A DNA stretch of 64,000 nt from Acetobacterium fimetarium (GCF_014284475.1 NZ_WJBC01000002.1:186001-250000), one strand, 5' to 3'; counted from the stretch's first letter, positions 25,066-34,869 are shown. Notes: generated by a model not told the origin, from the sequence alone. Translations and numbers: made by a program.

Positions 25066-28011
25066 TCAACTGCATCCGGTGGTGGTACCGCAGTCCAGGC
25101 AGATTTTGCAGGTGCCGTTTCGCATCATCCGGTCACTGCCGCAATGGCTGCAGGTTTCGCCGTATAAGACTTCACCCTGAATGTCTTTGATGTGGACCGC
25201 GGCTGGCGATTCATCCTGGATCACGCTGTTGACGAGGTTAGTTTTATTCATAACGGTGAAATTTTTCGGTTTAACCTGGCAGTTTGAGAAATCACCATGC
25301 TCGATATCAATGACCTTGCTGATGAGATCAGATATCGATGAAGCAAATTTAATATAGGGATGTCGGGAAACAAAACCCGATGGCTCATATTTCTGTCCCC
25401 GCAGCATTTTTGAGATCTGATCCGGTGGAATATGGTATTGTAGCATATTCGATATGGATTTGGAAAGGGATGCAAGCAGGCCTTTCACCACGGTTCCTTC
25501 TTTGTCCGTGGAAACAAAAATTTCAGCAATGCCCCCGTCTTCATAGAAACCGATGGTGATGTACAGTTCAATATCCCCTATTTTTGCAGCATGGGTTCGA
25601 CTTAAACGCATACCCTCTGGTCTGACACGGTTAAGTGCCTTCGAGGACCCCTCCTTGACGAGAGCCAGCAGTTCGGCATAGGTATAATCATCAAGGGATT
25701 TTTCCTGGTAGTCATCCATACCGGAACTTAAAGGCTGAGAGGCTTTGCAGGCGTCACGATAAACAGCAATTGCCTTTGTTCCGGTGCGGTAGGCTAGTAA
25801 ATGGATGTCTTGCACATCTTTGACAGTTGCATCATGAGGGAGATTGACCGTTTTGGAAACGGAACCGCTGATCATCGGCGTGATGGCGGACACCATTAAA
25901 ACATGGCCCATGGGCGAAATGGTGTTGGCGGTATCAAAAACAGGCAGATGCTCGGCTTTGATATGAGGGGCGCCATTTACGCCTTCATGGATAAAATAGC
26001 CCCGGTCATCTTTTTCCAGAAGATAGGTTAAAATATCCCGGATCTCCGGATCGTTGTAGCCAAGATTATGCAGCGCGGTCTCCATGACCGGATTCACGAT
26101 TTCCATCGATCCGCCACCGATGAGTTTCTTGAACACAACGTGATTGTAAAAAGGTTCTATTGAGGTTGACCCGCAATCCATAGCGAAAGAAATGGTGCCC
26201 GTCGGTGCGACAACCGAAACCTGGGCGTTGCGGTAACCGTAGGCTTCCCCGGCTTCTTCAGCCAGTTTCCATGAATTCTTCAGTTGGGTGCCGATTTCCT
26301 TGAAGCCCATTTTCTGTAAAAGCTGATGATTGATTTTGAGCGGTTCATAATGAAGTTCTTCATAATCGTCTTTTCTGGCCCCGGCAATCCGGCTGTGATT
26401 CCGGATCACGCGCTGCATGTAGGGTTCATTGATTTTATAGCTTGGGAAAGCACCAACCTTGCCAGCCATCAATCCGGAAACGTAGTATGAAGTACCCGTC
26501 ATCAGTCCGGCGATCGCTGCGATTAAGGTGCGGCTTTCCGGTGAATCATAGGGATATCCCAAAGCAAGCAGCAGCGAGGCAGTATTGGCAACGCCCAGGC
26601 CGGTCGTTCGGAATAAATATGTTTTTCTGGCAACATCCGCGGTCGGAAACTGTCCATGGTAGATGGATGCTTCAAGGGCGCATTGAATGAGTCCGACCAG
26701 GTGCATATAATGCTCGGTCTCAAAACTGCTGTCCTCCGCATTATAAAAACGGAAAACGTTGATGGATGCCAGATTGCAGGAGGTATCATCCAAAAAGGCA
26801 TATTCCGAGCAGGGATTGGTGGCATTGATGCGGTTTGCCTTTTCTTCGATATGGCCGTTTTCTCCGCCGGGACAGGTGTGCCATGCATTGAACCGGTCAT
26901 CAAACTGGATGCCGGGATCGGCGCATTCCCAGGTTGCCTTGTTCAGTCGGTCCCATAATTCCTGAACAGACACTTCACGATCAACACAATTGTCGATCCG
27001 GCCTGTTAATTTGATTTTATGATCGGGTTCGTTTCGCAGATTCAGGACCGCCTTCATAAATTCGGCATTGAGACGGACGGAGTTATTGCTGTTCTGACCG
27101 CTGACGGTTTGATAGGCTTCGCCATCCATGGACAAATCGTATCCCATTTTGCCCAGTGCCCGAACTTTATGTTCCTCTTTAACCTTCCAGTCAATGAAAT
27201 TCTCGATTTCGGGATGATCAATGTCGACGATGACCATTTTGGCGGCCCGTCTTGTGGTTCCGCCTGATTTGATGGCGCCGGCGTTCCGGTCCAGTCCCTG
27301 GAGAAAGCTCATCATCCCCGAGGATTGTCCACCGCTGGTGAGGCCTTCATTGGCGGCACGGAGATTGGAAAAGTTTGTGCCGACACCGGAGCCGCCTTTG
27401 AACAGTTTTGTTTCACTCACGTAGTGATCAGAGATGGAGTGTTCGCCAAGCAGTTTGTCCTGGATTGAGAGAATAAAACAGGCGCTTGCCTGAGTCCGCG
27501 TGTAACGATCTTCGGACTCGACCACCATTCCGGTTTTTTCATCGTAATAATAGAGATCATCTTTAGAGCCGCTGATCTGATAGTTGCGGTTGAGACCGGT
27601 ATTGAACCACTGCGGAGAGTTAGGTGCCCACATCTGCATCAGCAAAGCATAAACGAGCTCATCATAGAAAATCTGCCATTCCTCAGCGGAGTCAATGATG
27701 CCTTCTTCACGCAATGCATCGGTCCAGAAACCGACCATCCGATCGGCCACCTGGCGCATACTGTTTTCATATCCGAGTTGATTGGGGATCCCTTTTCTTC
27801 TGAAATATTTGGTCGCAATGATGTTGCAGGCATTTTGCGAGTAATTTTCCGGAAATTCCAGATCCTTCATTTCGTAAATTATTTCACCGGTTTTGTAGTT
27901 CTTGAGAACAACATCGACAGTCTGCCACTGAAACAGATCGTAGACGGTCTTGTCCGAGTTCTCCAGTTCTTTTGTAAAAACACGCTTAAAAAGCTGATTT
28001 AGTTCGATCAA
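25066..28011 (-). CDS. nrdJ: Class II (B12-dependent) ribonucleotide reductase
   Basis: Adenosylcobalamin-dependent reductase, 981 residues, making deoxynucleotides without oxygen or a metal-radical subunit. The active-site blocks NPCSEYAFLDDTSCNLAS and GGSGVGTNFSNLR and the substrate loop VSVVAPTGTISFAMDC are present. The C-terminal tail carries CSHCGSDRM and CKICLDCG, a zinc-ribbon and redox-type end. The start is TTG 28011, 10 nt after AGGAGG; the frame continuing to 28056 would begin before the ribosome site. It sits alone behind its own promoter. Confidence 0.95.
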   Translation of the reverse strand: MIELNQLFKRVFTKELENSDKTVYDLFQWQTVDVVLKNYKTGEIIYEMKDLEFPENYSQNACNIIATKYFRRKGIPNQLGYENSMRQVADRMVGFWTDALREEGIIDSAEEWQIFYDELVYALLMQMWAPNSPQWFNTGLNRNYQISGSKDDLYYYDEKTGMVVESEDRYTRTQASACFILSIQDKLLGEHSISDHYVSETKLFKGGSGVGTNFSNLRAANEGLTSGGQSSGMMSFLQGLDRNAGAIKSGGTTRRAAKMVIVDIDHPEIENFIDWKVKEEHKVRALGKMGYDLSMDGEAYQTVSGQNSNNSVRLNAEFMKAVLNLRNEPDHKIKLTGRIDNCVDREVSVQELWDRLNKATWECADPGIQFDDRFNAWHTCPGGENGHIEEKANRINATNPCSEYAFLDDTSCNLASINVFRFYNAEDSSFETEHYMHLVGLIQCALEASIYHGQFPTADVARKTYLFRTTGLGVANTASLLLALGYPYDSPESRTLIAAIAGLMTGTSYYVSGLMAGKVGAFPSYKINEPYMQRVIRNHSRIAGARKDDYEELHYEPLKINHQLLQKMGFKEIGTQLKNSWKLAEEAGEAYGYRNAQVSVVAPTGTISFAMDCGSTSIEPFYNHVVFKKLIGGGSMEIVNPVMETALHNLGYNDPEIRDILTYLLEKDDRGYFIHEGVNGAPHIKAEHLPVFDTANTISPMGHVLMVSAITPMISGSVSKTVNLPHDATVKDVQDIHLLAYRTGTKAIAVYRDACKASQPLSSGMDDYQEKSLDDYTYAELLALVKEGSSKALNRVRPEGMRLSRTHAAKIGDIELYITIGFYEDGGIAEIFVSTDKEGTVVKGLLASLSKSISNMLQYHIPPDQISKMLRGQKYEPSGFVSRHPYIKFASSISDLISKVIDIEHGDFSNCQVKPKNFTVMNKTNLVNSVIQDESPAAVHIKDIQGEVLYGETCSHCGSDRMMRNGTCKICLDCGTTTGCS

Positions 28012-28061
28012 TCTATCTATTCCTCCTTGAATGAAATACACGATATTGTGATGCATTTCTA

Positions 28062-28090
28062 ATTATAAACATATATATAGTGCATATCAA
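28062..28090 (-). promoter_or_regulatory. Promoter of nrdJ
   Basis: On the minus strand TTGATA (28085-28090) and perfect TATAAT (28062-28067) are 17 nt apart, about 50 nt before the nrdJ start. Confidence 0.78.
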
Positions 28091-28134
28091 TGTATTTTTA
28101 TGTATTTTTCATTTTAGATTTCTGCCACAAAGAA

Positions 28135-28153
28135 AAGGCTCTTTACGAGCCTT
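28135..28153 (-). terminator. Intrinsic terminator after plsY
   Basis: AAGGCTC and GAGCCTT form a 7-bp stem with a five-base loop, followed on the minus strand by TTTTC. It ends the ptb-iorAB-plsY run before the nrdJ promoter. Confidence 0.72.
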
Positions 28154-28196
28154 GAGGTTAATCATATTTGCGGTATGAAATTGTTGCCGGGATGCG

Positions 28197-28853
28197 TTAA
28201 TCTTCATCCGGCTTTTCGGTTTTTTCTGGTTTTTTCTTGATGTTGACTTTTTGTCCAAGCTTGCTTTCGCGGCCCTGGATAATCCGACCGATGTTTTTTC
28301 GGTGCTGGAATACACTGAAGAAGCACAGGACAAAGGCAAAAACGATTTCGGTGGTATTTCGACCGGTCAGAAGTGTGAAGACGGGCAGCATGGTCATGCC
28401 GACCATCGAGGCCAAAGAAACCATTTTCCAGATCGCCAGAACAATGAGGCCGATCATGATTGCGATGATCGCCACTTCCCAATCCAGAGTCAGAAAGACA
28501 CCCAGTGAAGTGGCGGTTCCTTTTCCACCGCGAAACTGCAGAAAGGCCGGCCAGTTGTGTCCGGCGACGACAGCAATGCCGCCCAGGGCAAGAAAAATAC
28601 CATCGTAAACGGCGTCAAGTCCCAGCAGTCGACCGACCACCACCACCAGACAGCCTTTCAAGGCGTCCAGGATAAAAACCGGTAAGGCAAAATTCTTTCC
28701 CATAACACGGAGCACATTTGTCGTACCCGCATTACCGCTTCCATAATTACGGACATCTTCATTCTTGAAAAATTTCACAAGAATATATGCAAAGTTCAGA
28801 TTCCCTATCAAATAGGCTGCAATAGTAAAAACAAGACCAATAATAATTGACAT
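28197..28853 (-). CDS. plsY: Acyl-phosphate:glycerol-3-phosphate acyltransferase
   Basis: Membrane enzyme of phospholipid synthesis that moves an acyl group from acyl phosphate to glycerol 3-phosphate; 218 residues with five predicted helices. The conserved loops are present: GSGNAGTTNVLR (motif 1), GHNWPAFLQFRGGKGTAT (motif 2) and a third in the final third of the protein. The last 25 residues are charged and variable. It begins 28 nt after the Cys-rich gene, so it may be the last gene of the ptb operon. Confidence 0.93.
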   Translation of the reverse strand: MSIIIGLVFTIAAYLIGNLNFAYILVKFFKNEDVRNYGSGNAGTTNVLRVMGKNFALPVFILDALKGCLVVVVGRLLGLDAVYDGIFLALGGIAVVAGHNWPAFLQFRGGKGTATSLGVFLTLDWEVAIIAIMIGLIVLAIWKMVSLASMVGMTMLPVFTLLTGRNTTEIVFAFVLCFFSVFQHRKNIGRIIQGRESKLGQKVNIKKKPEKTEKPDED

Positions 28854-28881
28854 TTCCCTACCCCTCTAACACATTAAATTT

Positions 28882-29151
28882 TTAATCTATCTTGGTTCGT
28901 TCAATGAGTGTGGCTAGCTTTTCCAGCACACCGTCGTAGTTTTCTTTTTTATGGGGAAAATTGCAATGCGTGCAGTTTTTGACGCCTTTGTCAGTATAGA
29001 CAAAGTTGCCGCCGCAATCCTTTCCTAAAGCATATAACGGACAATAGCAAAAAAGACAATTGAATTCGCTCAGATCGTCCGCATGATGACAAGGAAAATA
29101 TTCACAGGCTGAATGCTGAAAAAATTTGAAATTTTTGCTCGCTTCGTTCAT
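28882..29151 (-). CDS. Cysteine-rich small domain protein
   Basis: Protein of 89 residues with nine cysteines, matching the Cysteine-rich small domain family: HSACEYFPCH, FNCLFCYCPL, GKDCGG and NCTHCNFPH. The pattern suggests an iron-sulfur or zinc site. Function unknown. Its ATG touches the iorB stop codon, so translation is probably coupled and a role with the iron-sulfur oxidoreductase is plausible. Confidence 0.75.
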   Translation of the reverse strand: MNEASKNFKFFQHSACEYFPCHHADDLSEFNCLFCYCPLYALGKDCGGNFVYTDKGVKNCTHCNFPHKKENYDGVLEKLATLIERTKID

Positions 29152-29724
29152 TTAAACGGCGTCCATTCCGGCCTTGAGTGCCTTGATGTTAAGATCGATA
29201 AACTGTTTCTTGACATTTTTTGAGATAATCGATTCCCAGTCGATTTCAGCAAGTCCCATCAGTTTAATGACAGATCCCAAAAGAATGACATTGGTCACTT
29301 TATTGTTACCTAGATCATCTGCCATTTTGGAGGCCTGCATGACGCGACAGTCCGACTTGCTTTTTATTTCTTCCAGAATGCCGTCCGGATAGGTACTGGT
29401 TCCGATAACGACCGACAGTGGAGAAATCTCGGTATCGTTGACGACTAATTTTCCGGTCGGTTTCAGATATTCCAGCGAGCGGAGCCCCTCCAGTTTTTCA
29501 AAAGCAACCACGATGTCCGCGCTGCCGGTTTCAATGACAGGAGACTGCACCGCGTCACCGTACCGAACCAATGAGGAGACGGAGCCGCCACGCTGGCTCA
29601 TGCCGTGAATCTCACTCATTTTAACATCATAACCGGCTTCCATTAAACCGGTCGTCAGGAGTTTCGCCGCGGTAATCGTTCCCTGACCACCGACGCCAAC
29701 TAATACTATATTTTTTGTTTCCAT
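29152..29724 (-). CDS. iorB: Indolepyruvate:ferredoxin oxidoreductase beta subunit
   Basis: Gamma-type domain of the 2-oxoacid:ferredoxin oxidoreductase superfamily, 190 residues, with the CoA-binding N-terminus VGVGGQGTITAAKLL and MSQRGGSVSSLVR. With IorA it converts arylpyruvates from Phe, Tyr or Trp to aryl-acetyl-CoA, reducing ferredoxin. It immediately follows iorA and immediately precedes the Cys-rich gene. Confidence 0.92.
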   Translation of the reverse strand: METKNIVLVGVGGQGTITAAKLLTTGLMEAGYDVKMSEIHGMSQRGGSVSSLVRYGDAVQSPVIETGSADIVVAFEKLEGLRSLEYLKPTGKLVVNDTEISPLSVVIGTSTYPDGILEEIKSKSDCRVMQASKMADDLGNNKVTNVILLGSVIKLMGLAEIDWESIISKNVKKQFIDLNIKALKAGMDAV

Positions 29725-31506
29725 CTATCTTGCCTCCACTTCAATTGCCTGTTTGGGACAGATCTGAGCGCAAACGCCACAGCCGACGCAGACGTCTTTC
29801 AGAATTCCGGATTTTTTATTGGCGGTATCAAAAGCCAAAGCCGGGCAGCCAGATTTCAGGCATTTCTTGCAACCGACGCATTTTTCGACGTCAACGGTGC
29901 ACACCTGTTTGAAAGCGGTTGGAAATTCATCCTTGTCCATCGATGATAGTTTCTTAAGCACACACGGCCAGCGCGTGATAATGACGGCCGGTCCGTCAAC
30001 ATTGAGTCCCCATTCGATCGCGTCCTTTGTCATCTGAAGGTTGTTCGGATCGATTGTAATCAGTTCTTTGATGCCACAGGCTTTGACCATCGCTTCGATA
30101 TCGATAATCGGGGCTTCTTCGCCTTTTAAGTCGTAACCGCTACCCGGGTTCTGCTGGTGTCCGGTCATGCCGGTGATGCGGTTGTCCAGAATGATGGTCA
30201 GCGTATTGCTTTTATTATAGACAACATTCAGCAGACTGGTAATTCCGGAATGGAAGAAAGTTGAATCACCGATAACGGAAACCACCTTTTTCGAATGGTC
30301 ACCCTTGATGTCAAATGCTTTTTGAACCCCATGACCGCCGCTGATGCTGGCACCCATGCAGATCATGGCGTCCGTCGCATTGTAAGGGGGCATCAGGCCC
30401 AGTGAATAGCATCCGATATCGCTGAAAATCATCAGGTCCTTGCGGCGTCCCAATTCGTAGAAAGCACCCCGGTGAGGACATCCGGCACACAGCGCCGGCG
30501 GTCTTGGCAGGATCATTTCAGGATTCGGGTGGATGGTTTCAACTGTTTCATTGAAGAGGGCCTTGCGGATCCGATCCGGCGTCAACTCACCCATGGTGGG
30601 GAGCTTTTCCTTGCCGATACAGTCGATTCCAGCGGCTTTGATTTCAGTTTCCATGACCGGATCATTTTCTTCAAACACGTAAAGAGTTTTCTTGTCTTTG
30701 GCGAAAGCCGCGATTTTTTCCATTGGCAGTGGATAGGTAAAACCGATTTTCAGATAGGAGGCCGTATCGCCGAAAACTTCTTTCGCGTAACGGTAGGCCA
30801 CTCCGGAACCGATGATGCCGATTTCTGATTTATTGTCTTCAATATAGTTAAACGGGGTGGTGTTTGAGTAGGTTTCAAGACGTTTGAAATTATCGGCAAG
30901 TTTGACCTGCATGCCTTTTGCAAAGGCCGGCAGGGGACAGTATTTTTTAACGTCTTTTTCATAAGGCCGGTCGGTGACTTCCTGGCGGTCCTGGCATGCA
31001 ACGATGGATTTGGAATGGCAGACACGGGTTGTCATTCGGAAAAGAACGGGCATATCATATTCCTCGCTGACAGCGAAAGCCTCTTTGACCATATCCTTTG
31101 CTTCCTGACTGTCGGATGGCTCGAACAGGCAGACTTTTGCATGGCGGGCATAATGACGGTTGTCCTGTTCGTTTTGGGATGAAAACATGCCCGGTTCGTC
31201 AGCCGTGATAATGACCGCACCGGCATTGACGCCCAGTCCGGCAAAAGTGAACAGCGGATCGGCTGCCACATTCAGCCCGACGTGTTTCATCGAGCAGAGG
31301 CTTCTCACCCCACCCATGCAGGCACCGGCGGTGGCTTCAACTGCTACTTTTTCATTCGGCGCCCACTCGGAGACAATTTCATCATAGGTAGCGACATTTT
31401 CTAATATTTCTGTACTGGGTGTTCCGGGGTAGGCTGTCGCAAATTTTACCCCGGCTTCCCAGGCCCCTCTTGCGACGGCCTCATTTCCCGTTAATAACTT
31501 CTTCAT
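29725..31506 (-). CDS. iorA: Indolepyruvate:ferredoxin oxidoreductase alpha subunit
   Basis: Catalytic subunit, 593 residues. The N-terminal pyrimidine-binding domain begins MKKLLTGNEAVARGAWEAG; the thiamin-diphosphate domain follows CAGCPHRGAFYELG with GDSTFFHSGI. Two [4Fe-4S] motifs end the protein: CVGCKKCLKSGCP and CVGCGVCAQICP. ATG 31506 overlaps the ptb stop as ATGA and an AGGAG site lies 11 nt upstream, so translation is coupled to ptb. A longer frame from 31539 enters ptb and is rejected. Confidence 0.95.
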   Translation of the reverse strand: MKKLLTGNEAVARGAWEAGVKFATAYPGTPSTEILENVATYDEIVSEWAPNEKVAVEATAGACMGGVRSLCSMKHVGLNVAADPLFTFAGLGVNAGAVIITADEPGMFSSQNEQDNRHYARHAKVCLFEPSDSQEAKDMVKEAFAVSEEYDMPVLFRMTTRVCHSKSIVACQDRQEVTDRPYEKDVKKYCPLPAFAKGMQVKLADNFKRLETYSNTTPFNYIEDNKSEIGIIGSGVAYRYAKEVFGDTASYLKIGFTYPLPMEKIAAFAKDKKTLYVFEENDPVMETEIKAAGIDCIGKEKLPTMGELTPDRIRKALFNETVETIHPNPEMILPRPPALCAGCPHRGAFYELGRRKDLMIFSDIGCYSLGLMPPYNATDAMICMGASISGGHGVQKAFDIKGDHSKKVVSVIGDSTFFHSGITSLLNVVYNKSNTLTIILDNRITGMTGHQQNPGSGYDLKGEEAPIIDIEAMVKACGIKELITIDPNNLQMTKDAIEWGLNVDGPAVIITRWPCVLKKLSSMDKDEFPTAFKQVCTVDVEKCVGCKKCLKSGCPALAFDTANKKSGILKDVCVGCGVCAQICPKQAIEVEAR

Positions 31507-32450
31507 TTCTTTTGGTGCTCCTCTCTTGTTTCGTGACAATCACCCATATGTTGGGCCAGATAGGTACCCAGAGTGATGGAATTTAATTTGTTCTGATAAG
31601 AATCAGACCGGGAGGTTAAAATGATCGGAGCACAGGCTCCCATCACGATTCCAGCTGATTCGGCCCGGCCCAGATGGACCATGGCTTTAAATACTGCATT
31701 TCCTGTTTCAATGTTTGGAGCCAGAATCACATCGGCATCGCCGGCGACTTCTGAAATGACTCCTTTGATCTGAGCCGCTTTTTTTGAAACGATCAGATCC
31801 ATCGCCAGCGGACCATCGATGATGACAGTTTCAGAAGCATAGTATGTTCTGCCCCATTCTCTGAGTGCGGCAGCGTCCACTGTTGCCGGCATTTTGGAAT
31901 TGACTTTTTCTTTGGCGGCAAGACAGGCAATCTTGACCGGATGAATCCCCAACAGTTCGGCCAGACTGACTGCATTCTGGATGATTTCCTGTTTTTTTTC
32001 AAAATCCGGATCAATAACCATGCCGCCATCCGTCATTAATAAAAATTTGTGGTAGGAATCGATTTTCATAACCATGACGCTGCACAAAAGCCGTCCGGTC
32101 ATCAGCCCCTTGGTTTTATCGATAACTGCCTTCAAAAAAATAGAGGTGTCCACAAGACCCTTCATGATAAAATCGGCTTGACCCTGACGCACCAGAGACA
32201 CTGCTTTTTCACAGGCAGCTTCCGGATCATCGATGTCGATTATCTGAGCATCTCCCAGATCCAGTGCTTCACGGGATATGATATCACGGATTTTGTTCTG
32301 ATTCCCGATCAGGATGAGCCCGGAGAGAACTGACTTTTGGGCGATTGAAACAGCCTTTAGCAACTCAGTTTCTGCCGCTTCCGCCACAACGAGTGACGGT
32401 TTGAAACCCGCCCTCACCGAATCTGAAATCGCATTAAAATCATTGAACAT
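31503..32450 (-). CDS. ptb: Phosphate butyryltransferase-like acyltransferase
   Basis: Phosphotransacetylase/phosphotransbutyrylase family, 315 residues, exchanging the CoA of an acyl-CoA for phosphate. The family blocks DFIMKGLVDTSIFLKAV, MTDGGMVIDPDF and ILAPNIETGNAVFK are present. It is shorter than acetate-specific Pta and lacks its extra domain. Overlap with iorA suggests that aryl- or branched acyl-CoA made by IorAB is converted to acyl phosphate here for ATP or for PlsY. No kinase gene is next to it. Its true acyl substrate cannot be read from the sequence. Confidence 0.85.
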   Translation of the reverse strand: MFNDFNAISDSVRAGFKPSLVVAEAAETELLKAVSIAQKSVLSGLILIGNQNKIRDIISREALDLGDAQIIDIDDPEAACEKAVSLVRQGQADFIMKGLVDTSIFLKAVIDKTKGLMTGRLLCSVMVMKIDSYHKFLLMTDGGMVIDPDFEKKQEIIQNAVSLAELLGIHPVKIACLAAKEKVNSKMPATVDAAALREWGRTYYASETVIIDGPLAMDLIVSKKAAQIKGVISEVAGDADVILAPNIETGNAVFKAMVHLGRAESAGIVMGACAPIILTSRSDSYQNKLNSITLGTYLAQHMGDCHETREEHQKK

Positions 32451-32608
32451 CCTTAAAACCTCACATTTTCGTATAAAATATTATACACTAATTTCATCGT
32501 TTAATAAAGCAGCAATTGCCGGGCCATTTCAGGATGTGACAAAGCTCTGTATCGACCAATTTACTTTCGTTTAAATTTCTGATGGATTTGCTTCCATGTT
32601 AGAATGAT

Positions 32609-32660
32609 AAAAAAAGACCACTTTTATTATTTTATCACAAAAATAATGAAGGTGGCCTTA
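32609..32660 (-). terminator. Intrinsic terminator after citrate synthase
   Basis: On the minus strand AAGGCCACCTT plus ATTATTTT pairs with AAAATAAT plus AAAGTGGTCTT, and a T run follows. It closes the citrate synthase gene 30 nt after its stop. Confidence 0.88.
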
Positions 32661-32690
32661 AGAATCAAAAATATGTTAAAAATCTGAATG

Positions 32691-34055
32691 CTATCGCTGC
32701 GACAAGGGATTGTATTCGCGTCGGTCACAGACATTCATGTAGGCGGGACGGATGATTTTGCCGGCGTTGATCAGCTCTTCCAACCGATGTGCACTCCAGC
32801 CGGAGATCCGGGCGATTGCAAAAATCGGGGTGAAGAGTTCAAGCGGCAATCCGAGCATGCTGTAGACAAAACCGCTGTAGAAGTCGACATTGGCGCTGAC
32901 GCCCTTATACATTTTTCGTTCATCCCCGATCACCTCGGGAGCCAGTCGTTCCACCAGTGAGTACAGTTCGAATTCCTCATTCAAGCCTTTTTCTTCGGAA
33001 AGGCTCTTGACAAATCCGCGTAAAACTTTAGCACGGGGATCGGAAACAGAATAGATGGCATGACCCATTCCATAAATCAGTCCGGCATTATCAAAAGCTC
33101 GTTTATGAAGCAGATCGACAAGATAGCTTCGCACCTGACTTTCATCGGTCCAGTCTTTGATGTTTGCCTTCATGTCGTTGAACATTTCGACAACCTTGAT
33201 GTTGGCTCCCCCATGTTTGGGGCCTTTGAGCGAGCCCAAAGAAGCGGCTACAACCGAATAGGTGTCCGTTCCCGATGACGTGACAACATGCGTCGTGAAG
33301 GTGGAGTTGTTTCCGCCGCCATGCTCCGCATGAAGCACCAGTGCAATATCGAGAATGCGCGCTTCAAGATCTGTGTAATTGCTGTCCGCCCGCAGCATAT
33401 AAAGGATATTCTCAGCCGTCGAAAGTTCGGGCTGCGGCTGATGAATAAACAGACTCTGTCCATCATGATAATGGTTATAGGTCTGATAGCCATAAACAGC
33501 CAGCAGAGGAAACAGAGCGATCAGCTCGAGGCATTGTCTTAAAACATTAGGGATTGAAACATCGTTGGCATTGTCGTCATAGGCAAACAGGGTCAGAACG
33601 CTTCTGGCCAGTGTATTCATCATATCCCGACTGGGTGCTTTCATGATGATATCGCGCACGAAATGGGTGGGCAGATTGCGGTAATGACCCAGCAGCCTGG
33701 TGAAATTGTGAAGTTCGTCATGATCGGGAAGATCACCGAACAGCAGTAGATAGGATACTTCTTCAAAGCCAAAGCGTTTTTCTTTTACAAAACCGTCCAC
33801 TAATTCTTCAACATTGATGCCGCGATAAAATAATTCACCTTTTTGGGGAATTCGTTTGCCAGTGTCATCATATGTATAGGCAATAATTTCTGAAATATCA
33901 GTTAATCCAGTTAAAACGCCGTTGCCATCTAAATCTCTCAGGCCTCTGTTAACCTGATATTTTGTGAATAATTCCGGTTCGATATAGCTGTTCTTTTTAC
34001 ATAACTCGCTGTATTTAATTATTTCAGGGGTAATTTCCGAAAAACTATGATTCAT
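32691..34055 (-). CDS. gltA: Citrate synthase
   Basis: Condenses acetyl-CoA with oxaloacetate, 454 residues, of the Si type. Active-site regions are visible: HAEHGGGNNSTF, GMGHAIYSVSDPRAK and the Asp in NVDFYSG. The N-terminus is longer than that of short hexameric enzymes. Two ATG codons lie at 34058 and 34055; 34055 has the better spacing from AGGAGA. In an anaerobe this serves glutamate synthesis, as part of an incomplete cycle. It is a single-gene unit. Confidence 0.93.
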   Translation of the reverse strand: MNHSFSEITPEIIKYSELCKKNSYIEPELFTKYQVNRGLRDLDGNGVLTGLTDISEIIAYTYDDTGKRIPQKGELFYRGINVEELVDGFVKEKRFGFEEVSYLLLFGDLPDHDELHNFTRLLGHYRNLPTHFVRDIIMKAPSRDMMNTLARSVLTLFAYDDNANDVSIPNVLRQCLELIALFPLLAVYGYQTYNHYHDGQSLFIHQPQPELSTAENILYMLRADSNYTDLEARILDIALVLHAEHGGGNNSTFTTHVVTSSGTDTYSVVAASLGSLKGPKHGGANIKVVEMFNDMKANIKDWTDESQVRSYLVDLLHKRAFDNAGLIYGMGHAIYSVSDPRAKVLRGFVKSLSEEKGLNEEFELYSLVERLAPEVIGDERKMYKGVSANVDFYSGFVYSMLGLPLELFTPIFAIARISGWSAHRLEELINAGKIIRPAYMNVCDRREYNPLSQR

Positions 34056-34330
34056 CATCAATCTCCTCTTCGTATCGTTAAGTATAATTTAGACTATTAT
34101 ACCGCAAAACTTCAGACAGATAAAGTTAAATTATTATTATTTTCAATATATTTTGAAAGTGCTTTTCAAAAAAACACATATTCAAGTTGTAATCATGCAT
34201 TTAAACCGAATTTCAATTTGAATTATGAAAGATTCAATTTCAATCTTTCATTCCGGCTACTGCCAACATTCTCAATTTCTCAATCCGCCCGAACCGATGA
34301 AAGATCTGCTGCCAAATGGTCGTGAAATTG
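34056..34330. other. Upstream region of citrate synthase
   Basis: About 275 bases without a gene. A TATAAT on the minus strand (34096-34101) with a poor -35 is a possible gltA promoter. An inverted repeat GAAAGATT / AATCTTTC lies near 34228-34250. Nothing else is recognised. Confidence 0.4.
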
Positions 34331-34362
34331 AAAAAAGACCCGCAAGTATGAATCCTGCGGGT
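34331..34362 (-). terminator. Intrinsic terminator after cheX
   Basis: On the minus strand ACCCGCA pairs with TGCGGGT and is followed by TCTTTTTT. It lies 49 nt after the cheX stop. Confidence 0.88.
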
Positions 34363-34410
34363 TAAAAAATTTATCAGTGCTGCCAAGTTAGGGGGAAACC
34401 ATCATCAGAA

Positions 34411-34869
34411 CTAAACCAGCGCGACACAGACTTCCAGCTGAATGCCATCGACATCGAAGGCAACACAGGTGATTTGATCTTTGTTCAGGTTCAGTTCAAT
34501 GTTCTCACCGAACAGCAGTGTCGGAACGGATATATCGACATTGACCGATTCTTTGGAAAAATTGATGCAGGCATTGGCGGTGAGCATGTTCGATAATTCC
34601 GAAAGGGCACTTTGTGCCATTTCGTCCAGTTCTTCAACCGGCATACCCATCATCATGGTTGAGGCAAACTGTTTGGCTCCGTCTTTATCGATCGTGTAAA
34701 CCACATTTCCTTTTTTGTCCCCGACGATTCCCAGCGTCAGAACAACGCCGCTGGCAATAATTTTTTTTGATTTTTCGGTGAATTCTTTCTGCGTCAGGTT
34801 TGAAAAACCAAACTGGGGCAAAATCTCATTGATGGCCGCAACAAAGGGATTGATGTTTTTTAGCTCCAT
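34411..34869 (-). CDS. CheX-type phosphatase domain protein
   Basis: Stand-alone CheX/CheC-like protein, 152 residues. The catalytic ExxN pair is in SELSNMLTANA, followed by the typical strand of this fold. CheX dephosphorylates CheY-P and so resets motility signalling. It overlaps the end of the CheY-CheX fusion gene by 10 nt, so the two are translationally coupled. Confidence 0.82.
   Translation of the reverse strand: MELKNINPFVAAINEILPQFGFSNLTQKEFTEKSKKIIASGVVLTLGIVGDKKGNVVYTIDKDGAKQFASTMMMGMPVEELDEMAQSALSELSNMLTANACINFSKESVNVDISVPTLLFGENIELNLNKDQITCVAFDVDGIQLEVCVALV

Noticed and set aside
28012-28196. Cobalamin riboswitch before nrdJ
   Set aside because: The leader from the promoter is only about 45 nt and lacks a B12-box; too short for that riboswitch.
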